Of a stretch of DNA of 64,000 nucleotides, positions 12,901-22,809 are shown piece after piece. The translations under genes were made by a program, and so were the position numbers. This stretch comes from Hydractinia symbiolongicarpus (taxonomy: Eukaryota; Cnidaria; Hydrozoa; Anthoathecata; Hydractiniidae), in NCBI RefSeq assembly GCF_029227915.1, contig NC_079881.1, positions 3,844,001 through 3,908,000 on the forward strand. The letters run 5' to 3'. Every line of letters begins with the position of its first letter. The first letter of the stretch is position 1. The notes under the pieces are model-generated. The model did not search any database, had not been told where the DNA came from, and saw only the letters and a list, made by a program, of their open reading frames with translations.

Positions 12901-14598
12901 ATAAGATACTGAGGTTTTGACTAAAAGTCAGTATATACCAATTAGATTATTACCACTTTACTGAAGGAAAATGTTGGTTTAGATTTCCAGCGATTCCTCT
13001 CAACATTAACAGCACCAGCAATTAATACCAAGTGTAATTTTGGTGCATGCTTAGCAACTAACTTGTCAACTGAAGCTTTTGATGCCTTGCTAACACGGAT
13101 TCCATTAATCTCAACTAACATATCTCCAGGATGAATTCCAAGGTGGTAAGCAGGGCTGTTTGGCTGCACGGCAGAGATATATACTGGACCGAGACCTATA
13201 ACAAATCACAACACAACTTATTAATGCATTAGGGTCACTATTGTAAGCATGTTAATTAGCTTGACCAAGAAATCAGATTTAATATCAAGATTTATAACAC
13301 GAATCTGTAATGCCTAGATTGTATGTGTTTATTTTTCATTGCTGACACATTTTTTCTATAAGCAACTTAGTATTTGGGTCAGCTATCAAGTTGCTAATGT
13401 TTTTATCAACATTGCTGAATAATCGTTGGTTAATTTCTAACTAATTTACGTGAGAAGGAAAAAGAAGAATTCATTTTTTTGGGAAATGAAAGTTCTTGAG
13501 CATGCAACATAGATTTGTAGTTTTCTTTTTTTGGAGTTTTATTTCTTTTGTTTTAAAAGTGTGTCTCTTTCTATTTTTACAAATAATTTTGCTTATATTT
13601 GCACAGAACTGAAGTTGCTTTCAAATTCAGTTCAGTTGCTTATAAAAAAGTTTTTTATATAAATGTGTATCTGAAAAAGTAATGTTTTAGTTTCTGACAT
13701 AACAGAAAAACATCAAATCAAATCATGACTTCAGTGATATTAAAAGAAATCAATGGTGCCTTTACATTGTGCTTATAAGACCAAATAACTTGGAAACAGG
13801 ATCATGACATCAGTTACTTTTCCGCAGGTGGGTTATCTTTTTGTGACTTTACAATTAAATTTATATAAATTAGAAAAATAAAACAAGAATATTTCTACTT
13901 TCACCTCAGGTCTTTAATATTTGGATAAATTTTTAAATAAATTTTTTTGCTATGTAATTCCAAAGAAAATATCCTTGAATATTATTACCTGTAAAGGTGA
14001 AACGATTTGATTTTCAAAGTTATGCCAAAAAGAAAAGAGAAAAAGGCACTATATATAATATACAAATTATTATTATTATAAATTTGAACAAAGTTTGGTC
14101 AATTTCTATTTCTGTTTAATAGAAAGAGATGGTGCATATTCAAAACCACACATTTTTGTAGCAAGTGGATATGCTAATATCAACTAATGGATATGCTAAT
14201 ATCAACACTATTGTCTATGACCTAGTAGTAAATAATACAAAACATGGACAAAGCTATTTACCTTTAAATTGCAAACCATAACCATTGGCACCCCGGTTTA
14301 AATCAACAATAATAATTCTGGATATTACAGATATTATAGGTGGTGTGTGTTGTTGAGTTTGAGCAAGCAATATTACTTGCTGCTCGGTAAATTCTTGGAC
14401 ATTTACATCTCCCACTTTTATAATCTGATCACCTGGTAACAAACCAGCCTGCTGTGCTTCAGAGCCTTCTTTAACAGCTACAACAACTACTGGTGAATTA
14501 CCTTTAAGTGTAAAACCGTACAACTCTGGCCAAGACATACCAAATTTATTTAGCCAGAAGTGAAGTAAAAAGTTTACCAAATTGATTTCTGCTCCCAT
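914..14598 (-). CDS. GRID2IP: Delphilin-like formin (PDZ-PDZ-HN-PDZ-HN-FH1-FH2)
   Basis: A formin scaffold expected to nucleate actin and bind membrane-protein tails. Vertebrate delphilin is a postsynaptic partner of the GluRdelta2 receptor. Coding exons, 5' to 3': 14262-14598, 12954-13195, 12183-12337, 11481-11561, 11298-11389, 10761-10830, 10324-10486, 10126-10196, 9820-9971, 9658-9741, 8439-8510, 8223-8366, 7651-8153, 7303-7378, 7037-7099, 6506-6633, 5210-5275, 4859-4945, 4442-4510, 4275-4361, 3765-3894, 2842-2894, 2455-2529, 1302-1466 and tentatively 914-949. Lengths sum to 3201 nt and all phases match. Domains: PDZ1 about 20-95, PDZ2 97-180 (GPVYISAVQPNSPAYHLG), harmonin-N 194-272, PDZ3 272-365, second harmonin-N 381-460, Asn run 556-580, proline-rich FH1 near 670-690, FH2 from about 700 (LKRLNWEKI, VLATGNFLN, FKISFLSK, LVEFFGDD). 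The start could be this ATG or the in-frame one 20 codons later (MSWPELYGF). The last exon is uncertain: without the final splice the frame stops at 1272 after nine or so more codons. Human L-delphilin has two PDZ domains; this one has three. Confidence 0.9.
1690..2060. repeat. Degenerate tandem repeat, three copies of about 130-170 bp
   Basis: Three diverged copies share a CACATTTGAGGGTC-like block (near 1704, 1876 and 2009). Each is followed by a pyrimidine stretch, a TTGTGCAAAAA or TTGCGCATAAA block, and ATGATCCAATCCTGA or a related remnant. Spacing is about 172 then 133 bp. The array lies inside the delphilin intron between exons 2455-2529 and 1302-1466. Confidence 0.65.
2110..2285. repeat. 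CAACGA/AAACGA-type microsatellite with higher-order unit
   Basis: An array of ACGACAACGAAAACGAC-type hexamers and trimers. Blocks containing CACGACTACAACGACAAC recur about 54 bp apart, so there is a higher-order unit. All six frames stay open because of composition. The predicted Asn/Asp or poly-Val products are artefacts of the repeat. It lies in a delphilin intron. Confidence 0.85.
5513..6209. mobile_element. MITE-like element with long terminal inverted repeats (TTAA-type ends)
   Basis: About 60 bp at the left (5513-5572: TTTCCACTAGGC, then GCGCGGAGCGT, then GGCAGCTATTGTTTT) is matched in inverse orientation at the right end (about 6150-6205: GGCTATTGTTTT partner, ACGCTCAGCGCG, GCCTAGTGGAAACTCGCC). 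The right end abuts TTAA and the left CTAA, which suggests a TTAA target duplication decayed by one base, as in piggyBac or Kolobok-type elements. There is no transposase frame. A perfect 28-bp palindrome (GCGGCTATTGTTTT and its complement, about 6136-6163) lies at the inner edge of the right repeat. It is inserted in the delphilin intron between exons 6506-6633 and 5210-5275. Confidence 0.8.
8063..8153. repeat. Coding CAA/AAC trinucleotide repeat (poly-Asn in delphilin)
   Basis: On the plus strand this reads TTGTTGTTG with a few CTG, GTG and ATT interruptions. On the minus strand it opens delphilin exon 7651-8153 and translates as an Asn-rich run of about 25 residues with occasional Ser, Thr and His. 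The acceptor AG directly precedes it. Because the run is in phase with the flanking coding frame, length changes in threes would change only the linker before FH1. Confidence 0.85.
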
Positions 14599-15206
14599 AC
14601 ATGTTTAAACCTTTCCTACTAATAGGAAAGACGCACAATTTACATATTGATAAGATTACACATCAATAATTTCTTACTATGGTATTTAAGGTGTTGAAAT
14701 ACGTGAATGTAAAAGACTTTTAATGTTTAAAGTTTAATTTTTTTTCTTGCGCGTGTTTTCAGATTTGTTTTTCTTGTGTTTTGATCATTTTGTATATTTT
14801 GCAGAAATGAAGAGTTAGGCAACGGCAGTGGTGCAAATTTTATTCTGCATAATACATTATCTTTTAAGTGCTACGTTCAGGGGGTACTTTAAATGAAATT
14901 ATTTCTATACTTTATATAATAAAAAGGGTACAAAAATTATTATTTGATAAAGATTAATGTCAAATACAAAAAAATATCTATATTCTGTTTTTATTTTTTA
15001 TATATTCATATCTTAGTAGTTTTTAGAGTTATGGTACCATTGCGACACCCAGTGAATAGTTAGCATTAGAAGGCATAATGGCTCCCCAGCATTCGTTCTT
15101 TTATTGTCTGCTAATGATCACAAAACACGTGAAGCAGCATAAACGAAGAAAATACATCAAATTTCTTTATTAATCACCTCATTAAGCACTTTAAAATATC
15201 GCAAAA
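14599..15206. promoter_or_regulatory. Divergent intergenic region, delphilin / SNU13
   Basis: These 608 bp separate the two start codons and should hold the 5' UTRs and promoters of both genes. A CACGTG E-box lies at 15126-15131, about 76 bp before the SNU13 ATG. No TATA box could be assigned with confidence in this AT-rich DNA. A 5' UTR intron for delphilin cannot be excluded, since its first coding exon may have an upstream acceptor. Confidence 0.5.
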
Positions 15207-18200
15207 ATGGTAAGTTACCTAATAATTTATCTAGCAATTATAATAGCCTTAAAACATCATCAACATGTGAAGGCATGGTGAGGGAAAAGGGTTGGTGAGG
15301 GAAAAGACAGACATTTCGCTGTGAAACTTTCACAGAAGAAGCTTTGATGATACAAAAACTAATGTCTAAATTAAACTAAAGCTAAATTAGCAAAACTTTT
15401 CTAAAGCCACACCATATGTCATGTTTGAAGTTAAAAACAAATATACTATATATGAAAAATTTAGCTAGCTATCCCCTATTTATAAAAAGAGGGTGAAGAT
15501 AAGTCGCAAACGCCCGCCCTGAACATTTGTGAAATGCAATTCCTTGTGTAACATACCATACAGACTATAGTAGGAAGAAGGAGCTATAAGATAAGGGAGT
15601 TAATAAAGATTATATTTAAGTTATTTATCAGGTAAATCTTTTTATAATTTATCAAAAACAGTTCTTTTAAGAACTTCGCTACCACATAGCGTATGATCCG
15701 CCAACTCCGTGAATCCGATAACTCTGTGAAACTGCTTTCGAAGCCTACAAAAATTTACCACAGCTCTGTCTACCATTTTTAATGAATGAATTCGATTCAG
15801 GGGTTTGATACTACAACTTAATCATTTTAAGGGTGTCGGAACTCGCGCATGACGAAAATTTGGCGGTAAGTTCAGCCAGCTATACCTTTTAGTGATTTTC
15901 AAGTCAAGCGCTACGGCGGCCATTTGTGATATATTTTGTTATCTCACTTAATTGATTATAATTATGGTCATGTTATACCTTTTCTGAGGGCCCAATGAGT
16001 CAAGAATGTTTTCTAATGAATAATTTAATTTTTAAATTATTTTTGCTAGTCATCAGAAAGCAAGAGAATGCGTTTTTCAAATTTCATGGGGTTGAAGGAT
16101 CCATCACGTCTTTATCAGATGATAGTCCATGTCGGATCCGGCTTATTTGTCCACTATTAAATGGGTTTTTTTCTTGTCATACCCCCCGAACGGTTTGCGA
16201 CAGATAGCGCTACGATAATAAAAGTTTGAAATAACCGATATATTGACGATATGGATATAAGGACGTTAAATGTGTTTTTTTTACAGAGTTGGCGGATTAT
16301 AGGCTAGTAAGTTCATTTTAATTTTTGTAGTTTTTTGAATCATTAGCGTCTGTTTGTCTTTTCTTTTTCGGGCATTGTTCGGGTCTATGCAGGTATTCTT
16401 GTGGTCGGAATGTTCTCCTTTGTTGCTCTCCGATGGGGTTCAAAGTGGACTTTTCACAGTCAAACCTTCACAGTAGCAACCTAAATTAAACAGAATTTAC
16501 AAGCAACACGGCATTAAAATGTCGCAAAATGGCAAAAATTAAGCAGTATCTAAAACATATTAAAGATTTGACTAAAAAAAAAAGAATTCCTTAAAAAAGA
16601 AGAGTATTATTGTAGTTATGAAGGTTTCATCACAAAAACATTATGATTACGGCATTGGTACACCATTTCATAATGGCTGCTTAACCTGAATACTGGCCTG
16701 TGATTGGCTCCACCAGTATTATGACGCAAATCTGACCGCAAGAATATTCAGGCAAATACTTGATTTTTTTTCAAAACGCCGAACTCACTCGAAAACGGCT
16801 GCACTTTTTACGGCGTATGCAGCTTATCGGCACCCTTGGCTTATAAGGAGTTACATGCATGGTGTTTTTTTCCTCAAATTGTAATGGCTATGTTTCTGCC
16901 CAATCTTGAAACGCTCCCGTCTTAAGACTTAAGGCAAAAAGGGTATTTAAATTATATACTGTTGGTAAGGGTAACGTCCACAGCACGCGGCACAAATGCA
17001 TTCCTGGGTTTGCCGTTATGTGTTATATGTTTTGTTAAGTATTCTTTATACGTCCTCTGTGTATTATGTAGTTGTTGAAAATTATATTTAAAAAACTTGT
17101 AAGATAATTGTAACAATTTACGTTGATAATGTCTTGTAGTAACAAGACGAAATATCCATTAAAATAAAATAAAAAATGTCATCATCAATCAAAATTGAAG
17201 TCATGTGCCCAAATTAATATATTTAAATTTTAGAATTTGCAAATTTAATAACTTTTCACCAAACTTAATTCCTGCAAAACAAATAATTTACGTCCTGTGA
17301 AATTTAGTTACTTCAAAGTATATTATGTTGAAATTTTACTCACAAGAGGAGTTTATGCCAAGAACTACCTCAAGACTTTTTTCGCCATGCCTAGTTTTTA
17401 ATGGTGTTCTATTTTGCAGAGAAAAATTATGTAGAGACTTTCTGTCGCTATGCTACCTAGTTTTTAATAGTGTTCTATCTTGCAGTGAATGTTTCATTCA
17501 CAGAAGTTCGAAGGAAATGCCAATCACGGCCTTCCTGGCTAGCCATTTTATCAGCGTTAATAATCCGGCCGCCACAACATAATCAGGGCAAAAAAGCACA
17601 ATCAGGCCATGTGTACATAATACGGCCTTCCTGTTTATAAACAAGCCGTTATCACAGTTTGGGCAGAACAAGTCGTTTCAATTTGATTTGCCGATTTGTT
17701 TAATACTTGTTTTATGAATTTATCAAAAGCATTGGTATTGTTTTAATAATGATATTTTAATAAAAGTTTTAATAAATTTTCAGGGAGATGAAGTCAATCC
17801 TAAGGCCTACCCACTTGCTGATCCACAGTTAACTGTAACTATTTTGGATTTGGTACAACAAGCCGCAAACTACAAACAGTTATTGAAAGGAGCTAATGAG
17901 GCCACAAAAGCTTTGAATCGTGGTATTGCGGAGTTTATTGTGATGGCTGCGGATGCTGATCCTTTGGAGATATTGCTTCACTTACCTCTTCTCTGTGAAG
18001 ATAAGGTTTGTATGTAGTTTTGTGCCTTGTAGTGGGTTAATTTTTACACAGGTTTAATAAGCACCCAATATTAGAGTGTTTTAACTACAACTTAAGAGTT
18101 ATTAATATTAATCAACACAAAAGAAAAATTTTTCTGTGGATTATTTGTAATTTAAAATGTTTTTCCGGCTCAGATTAACTTTCCGGAATGGGTAAAAACC

Positions 18201-18486
18201 CATATTTCTTGGCAAGTTAATTGCAACACGTGTAAGTCAGCCCGCAAGGAAATAAAATTACACAAGGTGTCGCTGTTTCATTAAAGTTTTCTTTTTGCAT
18301 GTTAATTTGTTTTGTTTTGTCTCTTAGAATGTTCCATACGTTTTTGTGCTTTCCAAGCAAGCTTTGGGACGTGCTACAGGCGTGTCTCGGCCTGTCATTG
18401 CTTGTGCTGTGACGATAAACGAAGGATCGCAGCTAAAAAGTCAAATTCAATCTTTACAGCAAGCCATCGAGAAACTTTTGATTTGA
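15207..18486 (+). CDS. SNU13: SNU13 / 15.5K RNA-binding protein (L7Ae family)
   Basis: A kink-turn RNA-binding protein of the U4/U6.U5 tri-snRNP and box C/D snoRNPs, acting in the nucleus and nucleolus. Exons are 15207-15209 (the ATG alone, followed directly by GTAAGT), 17784-18005 and 18328-18486. They sum to 384 nt and give 127 residues, against 128 in human. The L7Ae core is unmistakable: NPKAYPLAD near the N-terminus, [13 protein letters not shown] in the RNA-contact loop, [46 protein letters not shown]-contacting residues known from human 15.5K (Asn40, Glu41, Lys44, Lys86, Arg97, Ile100) are all present. Glu61 is replaced by Asp, and the Arg before Ser-Lys-Gln by Leu. The gene is divergent from delphilin, 608 bp between start codons. 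Intron 1 (2574 bp) carries a MITE-like element and a 63-bp tandem duplication. Confidence 0.97.
15687..16306. mobile_element. MITE-like element with inverted repeats, TA-flanked
   Basis: The left end GCGTATGATCCGCCAACTCC (15689 on) is mirrored by GAGTTGGCGGATTATAGGC at the right (about 16286-16304). Both ends are flanked by TA, the target duplication of Tc1/mariner-type elements. The 616-bp interior shows no transposase. It sits in intron 1 of SNU13. Confidence 0.65.
17374..17500. repeat. 63-bp imperfect tandem duplication in SNU13 intron 1
   Basis: Two adjacent copies share GACTTTnTnTCGCnATGC, then CTAGTTTTTAATnGTGTTCT, then TTGCAG. The shared open frame is a consequence of the duplication and has no recognisable protein similarity. 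Each copy ends in a TTGCAG that looks like a splice acceptor. Confidence 0.7.
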
Positions 18487-19664
18487 GCATTTTGTATGTT
18501 GTTTTTTATGCTTGTAGATATCGGAAAAAAAAATATCTTCATAAAAAAACTTCTGTTTCAAAGGTATCTTTTCCTCGTGCTGGCATTACTTTACACCTTC
18601 TTAAAAGTATGAGATTTGTTATCCATTATAGTAGCTTTCTGAAAAATAGCGAGCTTCTTAATAATTTTTGCGGAAACTATGTTTTGCAAAATTGACGAAA
18701 ATTCGCGAAATTAATTTCGGCAAAATATTAGGACTTGCCAACTTCGCGAAAATTAGTTTTTAAAAATGTAAATTCTATTTTTTTTTGAATTGGCTGTTTT
18801 TTCGCGAAATAGCCTAAAAACAATACTTAGTCAGTACTCGAAGTCGTAGAGTTGCGCAGAATTTTCACTTAAACGACGTCTATGCGCTAGCTGCGCTTTC
18901 TACAATGTACACATGAAACAACTGGATTCCCGACATAAAAGATAGCAAAAATAAGACTCTCTAGCCTCGTCAGAATTTAAATTAGTAAGATTTTGGATCT
19001 AACCCAAGATCCTAAGTCCGCTATAAATGTTGACAAGTTCGCAGTGTCCGCGTACTTCAATAAAGACATTGCTTTCAATTGCATACTAGGAATTACTCCC
19101 TCCAGTATAAGTGTACAAAGTCACCAACAAATAAAGTGCTTCAGGGACTATAGTAAAATTGATCACCATTCTTAAAGTTTTTTATAAGGAGACGGATTGA
19201 ATTCTCAGATTACCCTTTGCAGTGCATTTTTCGTTCTACTTTTTTCCGAATCAGGAATAATATATCAGGTGGTGATGGAGCCCTGGTTTAAAATACCACC
19301 CTTATATGTAATAGATTCGGAGTTGGGACGAGTGTTAATTTTAATTCAATGAAAATAAACATCATGTTTTGTGTCATTCATTTTTTTCGGGCACCAGATC
19401 TGAAAAACTTCCCTATAGCTGATACTAAGGTACTACCCCATTTCCTCAGCAAATAGTTTCATTTGGGTCATCGTCGTTCCCCGGCATTTTGGCCAAGTAT
19501 CGCTTTTTGCCTCTTGATTCTCTCATATCAAAATAGCAAAAAAACCTGGGGACGAGGGTGGTGGCCGTCCTCCCCGCAATAATGGCTTTAAGAATACCCT
19601 GGGTAGTAGAATGCCATTATTTTTTGTTACTATTAAAAGGTTTATGAACTCTGCCACTTACCTT
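18487..19664. other. SNU13 downstream region with TTCGCGAAA-rich repeat
   Basis: The SNU13 3' UTR must begin here. From about 18670 to 18800 the sequence carries several TTCGCGAAAATT or AATTTCGGCAAAA blocks in both orientations. A related block occurs near 30236 in a UBE2I intron, so this looks like a dispersed repeat. No gene is supported in the remainder. Confidence 0.5.
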
Positions 19665-19667
19665 ACC

Positions 19668-20281
19668 CATACCTAGAACAGGGCTAGACTGTGTAACTTA
19701 AATATCCACTAGAACAGGGCTAGAATGTGTAGCATCCCCTAGAACAGGTCTAGACTATGTAACTTAAATATCCCCTAGAACAGGACTAGACTGTGTAACT
19801 TAAATATCCCCTAGAACAGGACTAGACTGTGTAACTTAAATATCCCCTAGAACAATACTAGACTGTTTAACTTAAATATACCCTAGAACAGGACTAGACT
19901 GTGTAACTTAAATATCCACTAGAACAGGGCTAGACTGTGCAACTTAAATATCCACTAGAACAGGGCTAGACTGTGTAACTTAAATATCCCCTAGAACAGG
20001 ACTAGACTGTGTAACTTAAATATCCCTTAGAACATGGCTAGATTGTGTAACTTAAATATACCCTAGAACAGGACTAGACTGTGTAACTTAAATATCCCTT
20101 AGAACATGGCTAGACTGTGTAACTTAAATATACCCTAGAACAGGACTAGACTGTGTAACTTAAATATCCACTAGAACAGGGCTAGACTGTGTAACTTAAA
20201 TATCCCCTAGAACAGGACTAGACTGTGTAACTTAAATATCCCCTAGAACAGGACCAGACTGTCTAACTTAAATATCCCCTA
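19668..20281. repeat. 36-bp minisatellite, about 17 copies
   Basis: The unit contains CTAGAACAGGACTAGACTGT followed by GTAACTTAAATATCCC. Roughly 17 head-to-tail copies are present, with variants at a few positions (AGGGC/AGGAC/ATGGC; CCCC/CCAC/CCTT/TACC). One early copy is shortened. Neighbouring copies share variants, consistent with unequal exchange. It lies in the gap between SNU13 and UBE2I. Confidence 0.95.
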
Positions 20282-22809
20282 AATATGTGGAGTTTCTTTG
20301 TCAGCAACATTGTGTGAGAAAATCTTAATTACTGTCGAGAGTTAGGTGGAGTTGTTAAGTCACACTATGGTGCCCAATGATCACTTTAAAAGTGCACAAA
20401 GAATTGTTAAAGTGTCATATTATAGGTTTATATTTTATTAAGAAATATGCGTTGTTTTTTGCCTTCCACAACGTCAGTGAAGAACGCACTTCGCAGTTCG
20501 CTTACCATAAGTAATCAAATCAAAGCTGTTTCTGCTCAAGGAGCAACAAAGTTTTAAAGCCAGTTCCAAGAGTAGAGTGATTTGACACTATAATAAGATA
20601 AGAGACTAGGCACGATAACAAAATAGCATAGAAAGATGTTCATATAATGGACTTGTGACAGACCCACGCTCCTCGTTAGTCGTAACTCTACTCTGATATA
20701 TCCACTAAATTAGAAAGTGCTTTAGGAAGCGCAAAAACGTCTGCTGTGAATGTTGAGGAAGTTTAAAGAGATGTGCTTGCAAGCCATGTTATATAAAAAA
20801 TTGTGTTGTCATAGGCTGTCAATTTTCTCGTCGCCCAAATTCTTCTCAAATTTTTCTTTTTTTTTTCTTTGAATTTGAACGAATTTCTTTGTTTCTTTTA
20901 AAATTTGAAGGGCGTATGTTATTAACACGTGCGTTTTGCAAAAGTTGAATGTTCAGATATGACATTTATTACTAAAGGAAATGAAGCAATTAAATCGTAA
21001 GGAAAAGCAAAGAAATAAATTTAAATTAATTAAGCACAAGACATCAATTTATTTTTATCCTCTATGCAGTGGTCAAGTGGTTTCTTATGGAGTCACTTTC
21101 AAAAATTTTAAATTTTGGCTTGTTCATGGGGATTACGTGAAAGTTTCGAGACATAAGGTAAAGTAGGAATCCAAAAAAGTTCGTTGCACACTTATTTTGG
21201 ACGGTCTAAGTTAAGGTCTAGGTATACATGTAAAATCCTTCCAAAATTAACATAGTTAAATCTTCCCCCTATAATTATTTCCTATTTGTGCGAATTTAGT
21301 GTTTTATGTTGCTTTGTTTGGTCTAAAAGAGAAAAAAATCCTGCATCTACCCTTGACACTCTTGTTTAGTCAAAAGCGATAGATTTTTAGCCTGTGGACC
21401 TTTAAGCATGAAGAGGTCCTTCAACGTCGCTACTCCAGCCAGGAGATCATGTTCGTTTTTTTCGAAATTGACCAGCCTAGTTCATCTTGCGTCTCTCTAG
21501 CATGCTCAGCAGATATATAAAGATTATCCAAACGTAAGCATCATGGTATTTTAAATTGCATCTGACTATTGTGATATTTGAGCTGTTTTTTAGTTTGTTT
21601 CGGCATCTTTAATTCCAGACGTAAGATATTGCAAAAAAAGTCCTACAAGGAATGTAAACACTGACCTATTAAAGACATACGTATAATAAACTTGTTGTGA
21701 TAGGTGATTTTTTATTGTTCGCAAACTGACTTAGGACTTAGGATCTATGTTTTTTTGGTTAGATCATACTCCTTTTAAACCGTATTAATTCATGCACATT
21801 AGCAGACATCACAAAAACTGCTAGTAAAAACATCTCAGCGTGCTCTTTCTACCTGACTGAAGCATCTACAAAAGTTTTGTCAAGAAAATTTGTGGGACAC
21901 CTCAAAAATTGCCCAAAAAAGCGGCCATTTTGCTATGTTTTGGAATTTTCTCTTTCTGATAATTGTAGGATATCATACGTTTCGAAAGTTTGGTCTTGCT
22001 TTTTTGGATATATTACAGAATTCAAGATCACCGGATCATCTAAAACTAGTCAAACTGTGACAATACTCTGTCACCAGAGGCAATCACCCTCGTCCCCACG
22101 GCTCTTCCAATGATACACAAGGCTCTTCCAATGATACACAAGGCTCTTCCAATGATACACAAGGTTGATGTATAAAATGCTAAATTGCCTTTTTTGGTCT
22201 TTATCTCAGTAAGGAAACAAATAAATTTGATACATATAATCAGCTTCATCCCCGGGACTCTTTTTTGCTTTTTTTGTATTGAGGACAGCGCGAAGAAGAA
22301 GGAAGAAGAAGAAGGTTGATATATAATACTATTATTTTCTACTCTTCAAGCTTTATCTAGTGGTATAAGGGTTCCATGTGCCATAAGGGGACCATGTGGA
22401 CGAGATTTATGCTATGCTATGATAAACATTGTGAAAAAGGCCTCGCTTGTTAAGATTTCCTTATTGCAAATTGAGTAAGATCAAGAAGACCTTGTTTTAC
22501 AACCAACCACGTGCCATTCCTTCTCCAAGAAACGTTGTTATGACATCTAAGATAAAGACAAGGTTGGACTTAATCATATGACTACTTAAAGCACATTTAG
22601 GATTTAAATAAGCACCAACTAATCCCCTCCGTTAGTGATACCCTCCACTTGCCCCTTCCCCCCCCCCGACGACAATTTTTCAAAACCCGTTTATCCGGTC
22701 GCAAAAAAACGGGAAATATATTACGGGACAAAGATGGTTGATTGGATGTGATAAAATAACAGAAGTAGCCACACAAAACACAGTATTGTTAAAAAATAGC
22801 TTTTACAGA
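20282..22809. other. Intergenic region upstream of UBE2I
   Basis: No supported gene. Open frames of 60-80 codons lack recognisable domains. The region holds a three-copy 21-bp repeat (about 22098-22163), a short GAA/GGA-rich tract near 22290, and a C-run near 22660. The UBE2I promoter and 5' UTR must lie toward the right end. Confidence 0.5.
22098..22163. repeat. 21-bp tandem repeat, three copies
   Basis: GGCTCTTCCAATGATACACAA occurs three times in succession; the first copy begins just after CCCCAC and the last runs into GGTTGATG. The copies are identical, so the expansion is recent. Confidence 0.9.
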
